Shown here piece by piece: positions 24,301 through 34,920 of a stretch of DNA of 64,000 bases (position 1 is the first letter of the stretch; each line of letters opens with the position of its first letter). Both the position numbers and the translations under genes were made by a program. The stretch is from Zhengitettix transpicula (taxonomy: Eukaryota; Arthropoda; Insecta; Orthoptera; Tetrigidae): positions 55,208,001 through 55,272,000 of the forward strand of contig CM073596.1 of the NCBI GenBank assembly GCA_037074705.1. The letters run 5' to 3'. The notes under the pieces were generated by a model. The model had not been told where the DNA came from. It saw only the letters and a program-made list of their open reading frames with translations, and searched no databases.

Positions 24301-27300
24301 CTGTAAAGAGTTTGATTAATTTTTGATACCTCTTTTCTTGAACTTGCAGCATCATTTGTCAGACGACAAGAGAGTGGTCTTGAGGAGTGTAAACCTCAAG
24401 TCTTCGGGGACGTACCGTTGTGAAGTTTCAGCTGAAGCACCTTCTTTCGCTTCGGCCCAACAAGAAGCCCGTATGGAGGTAGTATGTAAGTGGAATTTTT
24501 TTTTTAAATCACTCACGTTTACACCGATATCGGCAACTTACAATGCCTAATAAATATCTATGATGATAAGGATCGTCCCCCCCCCCCGCTTTATTCCAGA
24601 TTCATTTTCATCTGTTCCCAAATTTCCGGTTTCAAGTATACTTTAAGCTCCGCAGTATTAAATTATCGCTCAATAAATTTTCAATGGTGGAGAGGGATCC
24701 TTTAACGATAACAGAGGGTCCATTCGCCTCTTTGAACAACACCCCCCCCCCCGTCCCTTGCACGTTATTTTATGTTGATATAAACCGGACGCTGTAATAG
24801 AGGAACAATCAAATTTGTGTCTCGGTTTGGCAATTACCAGATAATATCGCAGTGTAAAACGATTGTAATTTAGCTATATTAATTGACTGTTATTCCACTC
24901 TGAACAGCAACCCTCTATTCCCCCCCCCCCACCCACCCTTCCACACGGTTCGGTCATCACTGTGCGTTTTACCACTTTGCCCAATTGTTGACGAATCTCG
25001 CACACTCCATTTTCCACATCCGTTGAAAAGCTACCGGTAATACAGAGCCGCCATTCCCCGAGACTAAATCCACTGCCATGCGATATATTTACGCGGTATA
25101 ATAATAATAATTGTAATCACAGAAATTCCTTTCATGGTCACTAAATGATTCTGAAGCTTCTGAAGTGCGTCGGGAATCGAAATAATGATTTTTGTCTATA
25201 ATATTTGTAAACCTCGCCGCCTGTAGTTTTATTCTAGAATGATCGTATGCTAATTCGATAAGGAAAGGGAAAAATATCAGACAAAGTAAGTACCACGCAA
25301 ACTTCCTGAAATCCTTGTTGCTTTCGTCACGTGATCAAAAATGGCAACAGTCGGGGGGGGGGAAAAACTCAAAAGCAAAGCTAAAAGGAACTTATCCGTA
25401 AAAATATAAAAAAACAAAGATGGCTTAGCCTAGAAATATAGGAACATATCCATTGTCGTAGATTCATAGTATCTCTTTGTACTTTAATTGGATTGATGGC
25501 AGATTTAATTAGCAGTACTTTGGACGTAGGACCTCGTGGTAGCATTTTGCTAATCAAATGATTGATTATATGGCTACAGATTTTATTTATTTATTTGACA
25601 ATATAGTGATTAAATTATTTACCTATCACTATTTTTTTTATCTCTAACAATAATTTTTTAAAAATACATTAAAACTATTTGTTGTCTGTACAGCTACAGG
25701 CAACTCATTATTTAAATAAATAAAAAAATTCCCTCCCCCTGGTGTTATTAGTATGCACACATCTAATTTTATATATTTAAATGTTTATATATTTAAATAC
25801 TCGAGGCAACTGCCCCTTATATATTGCATAAATAAAAATTAACACATCATACATAATTTAGTCCCTATCATTTTTCATATCCTGAACTTACAGTATTTAT
25901 TTTCATTCAAGTTACCTCTTAACCCTCTATTCCATTTTTTTCTAATTTTTCAATAATAGTACTTCTTATACCGAACATTAATGAATTACAATAACGTATA
26001 TCATGAACTACTATTAATATAAATACTGTTTTTTTTAGCTTTAAGGGTCAATATATTTCTTAACCTACAGACTTCTATTTTTTTTTTGCCAATGAGAAGT
26101 TTGATAGTCGAAATATTTTCTTTGATGCTGCCATCAGGCGACCATTTTGTTTTTCCAATGTAACAGAAATTAGAATCAGAGCAAGATATTTGATGAACTA
26201 CTCGATTAAAAAAAACACAACGTTTCTGGAAACCTTGTTACTTTCCTCAGGTTCTGGGGAAACCAGAAACACGAGAGCCTAGAGCGACATAATCACACAA
26301 CACAGTAAATGTGAGGTTACATGTGTGTCAAGAAATAACTTTTTAATGTAAAAGTCATCTCTTTAATAAATATCTGCGATAAATATTTTTTAACATCGAA
26401 AAGTACATCAACATCAGAGGACTGTAAATTAAGTAAAGTAAAGTAACAGCTCTCTTAGAGATACCTTTAAATTTATGTGCCGTTCTGTTCACAGCTTTGC
26501 CAAAGGATGGGCCCCATATCTTTGGCGAAGAGAAACTCTACCAGATAGGCGACGAGATAAGTCTTAATTGCACGTCGGGGAAATCCTTCCCGGCGTCGGA
26601 GCTGCACTGGTTCATCAACGACCATCCGGTAAGATTGATGATCTGAAACACCTACACCCAGAGAGACGTCCTTTTCCTCTAGCCCGAAAAATTGTCTCGG
26701 AATGGGACGTGTCCACGCTGAAGACCCACTTCACTTTGGTCTGAAACCTTTTTTTTTTGTCGCGAGGCGGAATTTACAAAGTTTGAGAACGCGACTCGTG
26801 GATCTTGCTCTAGGGGTTTTGGTAATGAACGGGTTATATTAAAACCAGTGAGACTAATCAAGTTATCATCAGGCTTATACACAAGTTGCTTCTGATTTAC
26901 TAGAAAGAACTTTTATACATTTTTTTAATTTTATTTTTTAGGGCAACAGGCTACATGAGGGTGATCCACATGGTGGCAACTCCCCTGTAATAGCATAGGA
27001 AGGGATTTGAAAGGGGGGATGCGGAAGGGTAGAGGAAGGTAGCCAAGGGTTAACTAGGGCCACTGGGCTATATTTTAAGGATCCTACCCGGCATTCGTCT
27101 AAAGAAATGCAGGGAAAACCCTAGAAAAACCTGCATCAGGCAGGTCGGGCATTGGGCACTTGTCCCACGCCCTTCCCTGGATGGCGGGAGAGGAGTTTGC
27201 TGTGGGGACACAGCATTCCCTTCTCCGTGCCTCGACCAGTTTAGGAGGCAGCTGGCCGACTATTCCAATGGGAATAGCGAACAACTCTTACCGTATGCCC

Positions 27301-30300
27301 AAGGTCTGCGACCCCGGAACATCCACCTCTCAAAACAGGCCGAGGTGCCTGGGCTTGTGGGAACCTTAGTTCAAAAACGGAGAGGAAAAGGCATACCCAA
27401 AGGTAGCCCCTTCGTATCTCTCCTAAAAGGAGGTTACCTGTGAGAGAATCCTCTCAAAGGCTTTTGGAGTTTGCTGTCTTTATATTAAATGTATAATGTA
27501 AACAACACAGCGAAGATATTGCCTGCGAAGGCTATTCTCTCGCAGGCAATACCTGCGAGGGATGTTCTCTCGCAGGCAGAATATACGAAGGGGCTACCTT
27601 TGGGTATTCCTTTTCCTCTCCGTTTTTGAACTAAGGTTCCCACAAGCCGAGGCACCTCGGCCTGTTCTGAGAGGTGGATGTTCCGGGGTCGCAGACCTTG
27701 TGCATACGGTAAGAGTTGTCCGCTATTCCTATTGGAATAGTCGGCCAGCTGCCTCCTAAACTGGTCGAGGCACGGCGAGGGGAAAGCTGCGTCCCCACAG
27801 CAAACCCCTCTCCCGCCATCGGAAGGGCGTGGGACAAGTACCAAATGCCCAACCTAGCTGATGTAGGTTTTACTAGGGTTTTCCCTGCATCACTTTTAGG
27901 CGATTTGTCGGGTAGGATCCTTAAACCATAGCCCGGGGGCCCTAGTTAACCCTTGGCTTCCGCGTCCACCCTTTCAAATCCGATCCTATGCTATTAACTA
28001 TGAGGATTACCCTCATGTATCCTGTTACCCTAATAAAAAAAAATAACAACAAGACGATACTAAATTATGTCAGCGATATTATTTACGCGCTGCCCGCGTG
28101 TAACCCTTGCGACGCTTATCTAAACTCTCTGTTGCCAACGTGCGAATTTTCCTCATTATCCTTTCAATATTCTCCTTACATGCATTGATTTTTAATTGGC
28201 TCACTACATTCTTAAGCGATGGGAACTTAACGATAAGATATTTAAATACTCGTATTAAGAAATAAAGTATATGAGAGAAGCTATATACATCTGAACATGT
28301 TTTATTATTATTATTATTATAAAATGAGACCTTGCTACATTGTACGCTGATTAAATACAATATATACAACTAATACAATTTTTGTAACATTACATATTAT
28401 TTTATTTCGGTATCCTAATTAGATAATTACATAGTATTAGTTCTCCTTGAACGTATAAGAACTGGTTTATACGAAATTTAAGTGGAATAAATCTGTTTGA
28501 GGTGGTAACAGATTGTATAGGGAAATAATTCTGTGCATTGGATCCTCTGAGGCGGTTATTCATTTAATATTCGTGTTATAAAATAATTTCTGGTGTCTGA
28601 TGGTACACAAAAATTGACAATATATTATTATTATCAATTTTACCATTACAGAGCTCGTGCAGAAAAATACATTGGTGTGGCTAGTGGCTTGGACCACGGT
28701 TCGTGGGCGTTGGAAAATTTCACCCCCCCCCCCAAGAAAATCGAAAATATGACAAAATGACGCGTCGTTTAATTTCAAAACTCTTTACGGGTCACAATTA
28801 TGTCCTATGAATTTGTGTCGGAAAATACTGCGTCGCCTGAGAACATCTGATTGCTGGTTGTTGCCTCTCTGGTCTGCAACCCGCTGACTCACAACATTCC
28901 TTGGAATAAACTTGTCGGCTGTGTTTGCGACCAGAGAATTGCTTGCCCTTCCTCTTCTCACACACTAATCTTATACCTCGCCTCCTCCCTTCATGCTCAG
29001 ATGACATTTTGGTTACATATTGGGCTCCAATCATTAAATATCTTTTTTTTAAAAAAAATAATTGCCGACAGGTTTTGGACGATGACAGACGTCTGGAACA
29101 GTATCCGGATATCCGGCATCCTCACGGCTTGCTGACCTCTTCCTTGGGTCTTCGCTTCACGGTGCAGAGTAAACATTTCCTCCACGGGTCCATGCGCCTC
29201 AGGTGCGTCGCCCAGGTGTCTCCTGTGTTGTGGCAAGGCGACAGGGAGAGCGTGGTCCAGAGGATCACACCGCCGCCAGACACCGTCAGAGAAGCACTTT
29301 TCTTGGGTAAGACGTGACGCGACTGAAAAAAAAACGTCAGGTTCCATACAGTCCTTCTAAACGTACCTTCTGGTCCCTAAAAAAAAAACTCGGTCTCTTG
29401 GTGGTTCTGGAGATTGTATTGTGAACGATCTGATGCATGGAATATTGGAGCTGGTTTTTATTTCACTCAATCTTCTACTACTACTAGTACTCATAATTTC
29501 CGCCGATTCTCCAAGTCTTCGAAGGAGTCTTGCGGTTTAATGTGTGGTGACGACTTCGATCTCGCCAATGACGTCAGTATTTCAACTTAACTCTCATTGA
29601 AGAGTGAGAAACAACAATAGCAAGGAATATACTTTTACAGTCAATTTCTTTTAAACGAGAGGTAAAGTATCAAATTAAAATAGCCTCTGATCTTCCAAGT
29701 ACCAGACTAAAACTTAATCTAAAAACCATCTTTGGTTAAGTAAACTGTCGTCATTGTTTTTTCATCTATGGTTGATACTGATCGGCCACCACTAGAAAGG
29801 CTTCACGCTCAAACTGTTGAAATATTCTTGTAACTTCGCTGACAACAAATCGATTTTATTGGTTACCTGTTTTTAAAATTCAGCAATTCGTCAAACAATA
29901 TCGGCATGTAACAACAATTTAGTTATCGACAGATTTTCTTTAATTAGAAAAGTCGATGCAGCGTACAAAAGGCAAACTGTTTATCAGGGAAAATTGTCGG
30001 CTTTACAGAACTTAAAAAGCCGTTAATTGATTCCAATTTAAGGTAACTTAAATTAAAGAGAATATTGCCTGGTTTGTTTACGTAAGCTCGACAATTTTAT
30101 AGAATGTTTCGATCCATCGATGTCTTAAAGAATAGGACTTTGCGTCTTCTGCGTCGCGAAGTCCGTTTCCTCGTCGCTGTAACTCTTTCTCCGAAACAGC
30201 TGTGAGAGATATTTTTGTCTGTGTTTCTCTTGGTACAGTTATCTCACTCCACTCTTAACAGTATTATACGTGTAAGAAGAATGTGCCAAGGGGAACTTCT

Positions 30301-30910
30301 TTTTCTTTGTTTTTATATATCACGTTCTCCCAGCTAGGAGAAACGTCGTCCACCAATTATCCAAACAGCTTGTGCGAATATCTTTCCGCCACCAGGTTTT
30401 CTCTCTCTTTACCAACGCTGTCTTGAACAGTAAGGTTTCTCGTGATCCAGCTTCTGTTTAAAAATTTCCAATGTCTTGCGCGTCACACTTCGCACGGTTG
30501 TCACCGCCATCATAAAGTAGGTACACGGATCGTACCACACGATGTAGGATTCCAGCACTTTTTTGGGTGGGGACAAGTGGTTCCTATTTCCCATTTGCTA
30601 CAATATGTGGGTTATGAGAAGGTAAAAATAAGCTGGAAAATTGAGATAGTAATCATGGAAATAATTATCCGATTATCCAAACGAAGACAACTTTGGTTAC
30701 GGATGATGTTGAAAATAACAAGCTTAAAATCTGTTAAACATACTCTAGTAACTCTACTTCGGTGTGAAAGGAAGTTAACATTTTTTTTTCTTATTTCCGC
30801 CAACAGTCCGAGGAGCAGCAACGAAGCAGACTGAAGTCGTCCCACAGCTTCTACTTATCTGCTTTATCTGCGCTTCGTCTCTGATCCAGTGGAATTCTCC
30901 ATTCACGTGA
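21185..30910 (+). CDS. beat: Beaten-path (beat) family Ig-domain protein, 5'-incomplete spliced gene
   Basis: The coding sequence joins 21185-21390, 24350-24485, 26495-26628, 29072-29306 and 30807-30910. The 815 coding bases give 271 residues (the first shared with a missing upstream exon) and a TGA stop. Residues 1-113 form an Ig domain with Cys26, Trp40 and Cys93 and the beat hallmarks LYSVKWYKD, EFYRY and YRCEVSAEAPSF. Residues 115-225 form a second Ig-like module with Cys140, Trp153 and Cys204 and an N-C-T sequon at 139-141. Residues 251-264 are strongly hydrophobic near the C-terminus, as expected for a GPI signal or a short membrane anchor. Beat proteins are secreted or membrane-attached cell-surface proteins; Drosophila Beat-Ia controls motor-axon defasciculation and several Beats bind Side-family receptors. 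Intron phases 1-0-1-0-1 and GT-AG borders agree throughout. The subfamily (Ia-VII) is not resolved, and the signal-peptide exon was not found. Confidence 0.9.
22466..22493 (+). repeat. Hammerhead-like motif in beat intron
   Basis: CTGAAGA at 22466-22472, GAAAC at 22489-22493 and a spacer with partial stem II. It is the first of three such motifs within 330 bp. Confidence 0.5.
22579..22610 (-). repeat. Hammerhead-like motif in beat intron (minus strand)
   Basis: On the minus strand it has CTGAAGA, then TCCC pairing with GGGA as stem II, then GAAAC and GT. The core is intact apart from a longer loop, and it is inverted relative to its neighbours. Confidence 0.55.
22759..22791 (+). repeat. Degraded hammerhead-like motif in beat intron
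   Basis: ATGAAGCGGG replaces the CTGANGA block; GATGAAACG is retained at 22785-22792. Confidence 0.35.
22886..23154 (+). repeat. RepA copy H (5'-truncated, in beat intron)
   Basis: The copy starts at ACAGCAAACTCC and ends in TTGCCCTTAAAAAA. It lies in the 2,959-bp intron 21391-24349 in the same orientation as the gene. Confidence 0.88.
23923..24122 (+). repeat. 200-bp direct repeat, copy 1 (upstream of beat exon at 24350)
   Basis: Starts TCTGAACAGCAACCCTCTA and ends in the ATA-repeat after TTTACGCGGTATAATAAT. High similarity to 24899-25111. Confidence 0.9.
24350..24485 (+). CDS. beat: beat exon: first Ig domain, C-terminal half
   Basis: The acceptor is TTGCAG at 24344-24349 and the donor is GTAAGT at 24486. 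Entry is phase 0 and exit is phase 1. It completes Ig domain 1 with VVLRSVNLKSSGTYRCEVSAEAPSF, which contains the second domain cysteine and the strongest beat-family signature in the window, followed by a strand ending MEVV. It joins the previous exon without a frame break (RVE then HHLSDD). It sits between two copies of a 200-bp direct repeat (23923-24122 and 24899-25111), so recombination between those copies would remove exactly this exon. Confidence 0.93.
24899..25111 (+). repeat. 200-bp direct repeat, copy 2 (downstream of beat exon at 24350)
   Basis: Second copy, 976 bp downstream of copy 1. It has an expanded C11 run at 24920-24930 and a small insertion (CTTTGCC) relative to copy 1. 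Confidence 0.9.
26222..26250 (-). repeat. Hammerhead-like motif, 14.4-kb type, in beat intron
   Basis: On the minus strand it has CTGAGGA (N7 = G), a spacer, then CCAGAAACG. The adjacent GAGCCTAGAGCGACA (26274-26289) matches the 14.4-kb foldback arms. Confidence 0.55.
26495..26628 (+). CDS. beat: beat exon: second Ig-like domain, first part
   Basis: The acceptor is CACAG at 26490-26494 and the donor is GTAAGA at 26629. Entry is phase 1 (the shared codon gives Ser) and exit is phase 0. The peptide runs from SLPKDGPHIFGEE through YQIGDEISLNCTSGKSFP to ELHWFINDHP. The LP..GP.I.G start of the second domain, the G-D-x-x-x-x-N-C-T-S strand and the L-x-W-x-I-N core are typical of beat proteins. Cys140 and Trp153 are the domain's core residues, and Asn139 lies in an N-x-T glycosylation sequon. 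Confidence 0.92.
26934..27460 (-). repeat. RepA copy I (near full length, in beat intron)
   Basis: Reverse copy from T6 at 26934 to a degraded 5' hairpin (ACCTGTGAGAG...CTCTCAAAGG) near 27460. It faces copy J head to head across about 60 bp inside the intron 26629-29071. Confidence 0.9.
27521..28043 (+). repeat. RepA copy J (near full length, in beat intron)
   Basis: Forward copy with two tandem 5' hairpins at about 27521-27585, ending in an A-rich run at 28043. Imperfect target-site duplication candidates are AACAACACAG at 27501 and AACAACAAG at 28045. With copy I it forms an inverted pair of about 0.5 kb. Confidence 0.9.
29072..29306 (+). CDS. beat: beat exon: second Ig-like domain, distal part
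   Basis: The acceptor is CGACAG ending at 29071 and the donor is GTAAGA at 29307. Entry is phase 0 and exit is phase 1. It encodes a linker with a His/Pro/Asp-rich turn, then TSSLGLRFTVQSKHF and MRLRCVAQVSPVLWQGDRES. These are the last strands of the second Ig-like module, with Cys204 as partner of Cys140. The tail after about residue 224 is Pro-rich and probably a flexible stalk. ORFs on the opposite strand and in other frames across this exon are shadows. This exon varies more within the family than the first Ig domain, but the HG-L-TS-LGLRF pattern is beat-like. Confidence 0.88.
30807..30910 (+). CDS. beat: beat terminal exon: stalk and hydrophobic C-terminus
   Basis: The acceptor is CCAACAG ending at 30806, after a T-rich tract. 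Entry is phase 1 (the shared codon gives Val), and the TGA stop is at 30908-30910. The 33 residues are a polar, small-residue stretch (RGAATKQTE) followed by a hydrophobic run (QLLLICFICASSLIQW) and a five-residue tail. This resembles a GPI-attachment signal or a very short membrane anchor, and some beat paralogues are membrane-attached. The assignment rests on frame, splice phase and position rather than strong sequence conservation. Confidence 0.75.
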
Positions 30911-31024
30911 TGCTGAAGTGTGTCGAAATTTCATCGCCATGAGAAACAACATCGCCACCATCTCCCCCCCCCTATCCCCCCCCTTATTAAATTAACAAAC
31001 AATCGCTGTCGCCGAGTGAATAAA
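30911..31024 (+). terminator. beat 3' UTR with polyadenylation signal
   Basis: AATAAA occurs at 31019-31024, 109 bases after the stop codon, followed by A/T-rich sequence. A further AATAAA lies near 31129. The UTR also holds two C-rich runs near 30964-30982. The cleavage site cannot be fixed from sequence alone. Confidence 0.5.
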
Positions 31025-34023
31025 TTATTTTAAAAAAAAATATATTCGAAAAAAATCTTTTGGATGTTTCGTAGGCTAATCGTCCTATGCCTTTATTTTA
31101 AAGCGCTAAGATGATTTTGAAAAAAAAAAATAAACGAGAGAGAGAGAAAGAAAACAAAATTATTTTAGCGCGATATAATTGGTCTGTGATACGATAATTA
31201 TTAATGTTGTTTATTCTGAACATAGTTTGAGAAAAATAAATGAAAGTAATATAAACAGAGAAATGATACACAGATATACTGATAACGGAACTTGTTTGCA
31301 GAAGAATGAATTACACTTTTAAAAGAAATGTGACGTAAATATATAAAATTTGAATTATTTTTTAAAAAAACACTAACATATTAGCAATTATATCTAATGG
31401 TGTTGTTCTAAATAAATATATAAAAATTATAAAAAAATAATTAAATGGATAAGCATTTCATGAATGAAAAGAGCGAAACGAAAAAAAAAATTGTTTCTGC
31501 AGTAAATAATATTTTGATGTGTCTTAAAATATCTAAAAACCTGTTATGCTGAAGCTATTACTATACAACTATTGCTGAATTATTTGTTGGTATAATATGC
31601 AGTTCTGGGTTACTAATAAATATAATAATCTGTGTGTGTGCGGGGTGGAAGAAGCAGTGTACTTACGGACTTGAGGGTAACAGAACTAAGAAAGAAGCGA
31701 GGAACGTGTATTGCCTGTTTGTTTCTTTCACCTTGTAATGTAAAAAAAAAATACAATCATGTGGTTTATAAATAAATACAAATTAAAATGAAAATATTAT
31801 TGTATTTCTTTGTGGAATAAAAATTACGTCATCAAGTGAGGTGAGTATAAAGGAAAGTTGAAAAAAGGAAGGTGTAGATTGTACGATATATGAGGGGGGA
31901 AAAGCCTGTGAAAAAATAGGGCTAACTTTCAAAAATTGGGAACATTAAAGGGGTTTATACATATATGTATAATATACGTACTGATCACTGAGGTTATGAT
32001 TTAATTATAACCTTGAAAACAGAAATTTCATTACAAATTTGTATGTTAAGGAATTTTTTTTAGTTTGTCAACTGTAATTGTGCGGTTGTGTCGCTGCTGG
32101 CTCTAGTTTTTTTCTTCCAATCACCTGACGAAAGGATCCCAGAAACGTTGTGTCTAATATTTATGTACACACTTAATTTTGTCTGTATTCGGCATTTTTC
32201 ATCTAACTTTCTCCTCAAATTTGGATGTCTTAAAATTCTTTTAATTAAGAAATACCTTATCGACCCTTACCCATAAAGTTGGGTTTTGATTATAAATTAA
32301 GCGATGGAAGCCGTATGAATATTCTAAGATCAAATAAGAGTTAATCTTTATCATTCCATACTTCGAATAACCTTTAAAGGGTTTAATAACGCAGTAAAAT
32401 TAATTTTTTTCGTTCTCGTTTCCTTTGAGCTTTCATAAATTTTTTTTATTACGATTCTAAAATACTTAATATATTAATAATAGTAAATTTACTATAGTCT
32501 GTTTTAAATTAGAAGGCCGATGGAGGTTAGTTCCCCCCGCAGAGTGTTGTTGAATCAACCAATCACAAAGGGATGAAATAAAGCATCGTTTCCCCAACAA
32601 TAGAGGTGTTATTCTGTTGTTTGTCGTTGTGTCGTCAGTGCCCGGACACGCCAGAAGCTTTCTTATTTAATACGGACTATAGCCGAGGTTTTAAAAATGT
32701 ATCTGATTTTTAAATGTTAGAATCCTGGAGTCTGTAACATGTTAAGAGACCCGTAGTATTGTTATCATCTCCTCTCAACGCCAATATTATTTACATTTAC
32801 GTGTGCAGACGAACGCAACCCAACCGAAACGTTTCAACTAATCCGTGACCGACTCGTGAAACTGTTGCTGCGAGTAACTTTCATTCGGTTTACTCACCAG
32901 GGGGCTAATTGAATTATAAATATTTTAAACCGTATATTGTATTAGCGACAACACCCACAATGCCCCCCCCCCCTATCCCTGAATCCATCCAAAGTCCCCT
33001 CCACATTCGACCCATTCGTTTCGCTAATGAGCCAATCTGATTGCTGGTTTACTGCAACTGGAATAATGTATCAGCAAATGAAAAGGGGTTTGGAATGGGG
33101 TTAAATATTGTGTTTGCTACCAAAAGGTAGATTTGGGGGGGGGGGAGGCTTTAAAGAACAAAATTAATTTGACGCTTGATTTCCATAAAATGTGGGGTGG
33201 ATTACTCTTCAGAATAATTATTTGAGTGTTGCAAAGGCTGAAAACGAGTTCATTTATATTTCTGTATGTGCAGTAACCTTTTTTTTCTTACATGGACAGT
33301 ACAACAAGGAATGTATTCCATTTTTCCTTTCCTTTGAAGAAATATTTATCCTCGACTGTGACGAAGCTAGAATTTATGACGGTGGTCAACTTTAACTACA
33401 ATAATACTAGAGGGTATAATTTAGCATAATAAATATTTAAGACTGAATAATGAGAAGGTAAAAAGACTGAGGGTAATTATTTGAAATAACATATATTTTA
33501 ATTTAGCTCAAGAAAAATAAGCATTAGAAAATATTATTAGTTACTTCGGGAATAATTACAATTTTTCGGGGTTCCAGAACAATTTTTTTTAATGTTATTC
33601 GGGTTATCTGTGAACCAGTAATTTTCCTTTGTACGTTTCAAATATAGCTTTCTCACAGAATTTTATTCTATATATGGAAATCCACTGTTATAATATCGCT
33701 GGTAATATTATGAATCTCAGTATTTAAATGATATAATACGATAAATTTATAGACAAGTCTGAAAATAATTTATTTGAGGTTAACATTACTAAATTTAATT
33801 GATGACGTGTTTAGTATAAAACAGTTTAATTTAATGACTGTAAATTAAATTTAAATTTAAAATTTTCATCGATTCGAATAAGGTAATTATAGTCACAAAA
33901 TGTAACGCAGATTATTTTCAGTAAAATCTGTATTAGTAGCCCTCGTGACGTCAGAATATGTCATAAACATGCAAGTGGAAGTAAAGTAACGCAATCGTAA
34001 GAGTGACGATATGCGGGACCGGA
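31025..34023. other. Gene-free A+T-rich interval downstream of beat
   Basis: Contains one 14.4-kb-type element (32079-32193), C11 at 32963-32973 and G11 at 33135-33145. No exon is recognised. Confidence 0.5.
32079..32193 (+). repeat. Single copy of the 14.4-kb-type element
   Basis: Contains GGTTGTGTCGCT, CTGACGA (32125-32131), GATCCCAGAAACGTTGTG and a tail ending GTCTGTATTCGGC. The stem II hairpin is shortened. Confidence 0.6.
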
Positions 34024-34552
34024 TAAGAATCCTGCGAGGGATGTTCTCTCGCAGGCAAAACCTTGTAGGAGAGATACGAAGGGGCTACCTTTGGGGATGC
34101 CTTTTTCTCTCCGTTTTTGAACTAAGGTTCCCACAAGCCGAGGCACCTCGGCCTGTTTTGAGAGGTGTATGTTCCGGAGTCACAGACCTTGGGCATACGG
34201 TTAGAGTTGTCCGCTATTCCCATTGGAACAGTCGGCCAGCTGCCTCCTAAACTGGTCAAGGCACGGAGTAGGGGATGCTGCGTCCCCACAGCAAACTCCT
34301 CTCCCGCTATCGGAAGAGCGTGGGACAAGTACCCAATGCCCGACCTACCCGATGCAGGTTTTTCTAAGGTTTTCCCTGCATTTCTTTAGGCGAATGCCGG
34401 GTAGGATCCTTAAACTATAGCCCGGGGGCCCTAGTAACCCTTGGCTACCTTCCTCTACCCTTCCGCATCCCCCTTTAAAATCCCTTCCTATGATATTAAA
34501 GGGGAGTTGCCCGACGTGGATTACCCTCATGTAGCCTGTTGCCCTAAAAAAA
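34024..34552 (+). repeat. RepA copy K with 8-bp target-site duplication
   Basis: GGACCGGA flanks the element at 34016-34023 and 34553-34560. The copy is close to full length with one 5' hairpin. The exact duplication shows an independent insertion here. Its downstream flank recurs after copy G. Confidence 0.92.
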
Positions 34553-34920
34553 GGACCGGAGATAAATAAATATAAAACCAAGGTCCGAGTCCTCCAGAAG
34601 ACAATTCTTTGCCGTCATGATTATGAGATTATTACAGTTTTGCATTGGAAAGAAATTAATGGAGATATTATCTTGAATTTTAAGTCACAGTACCATTGGA
34701 AAAAACAAATTGGGTGTGGCCCGAGACTGGATACGTGCTAAATAATATTTGAGGAGAGTCGAAACAAAAATAGGTATTTAAAATATTAGCAGAAAATTGA
34801 TATCCGTCAAAACTGTGATGGAATAATTACAGTAGTTAACAATAGGAAAGAGTAAATGGATGTCGGTAAGGAAAATGCTACAGGAGATGTAGTTAAAATA
34901 AAGGAAGGAGGGTGAAAATG
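34553..34920 (+). repeat. 368-bp segment shared with 19156-19524
   Basis: This flank of copy K starts with the second copy of its target-site duplication (GGACCGGA). It is the likely source of the copied flank after copy G. Confidence 0.85.

Noticed and set aside
28997..29347. 116-codon minus-strand ORF
   Set aside because: It is the antisense shadow of the beat exon 29072-29306.
30442..30834. 130-codon plus-strand ORF overlapping the terminal beat exon
   Set aside because: It reads the terminal exon out of frame and begins in intron sequence.
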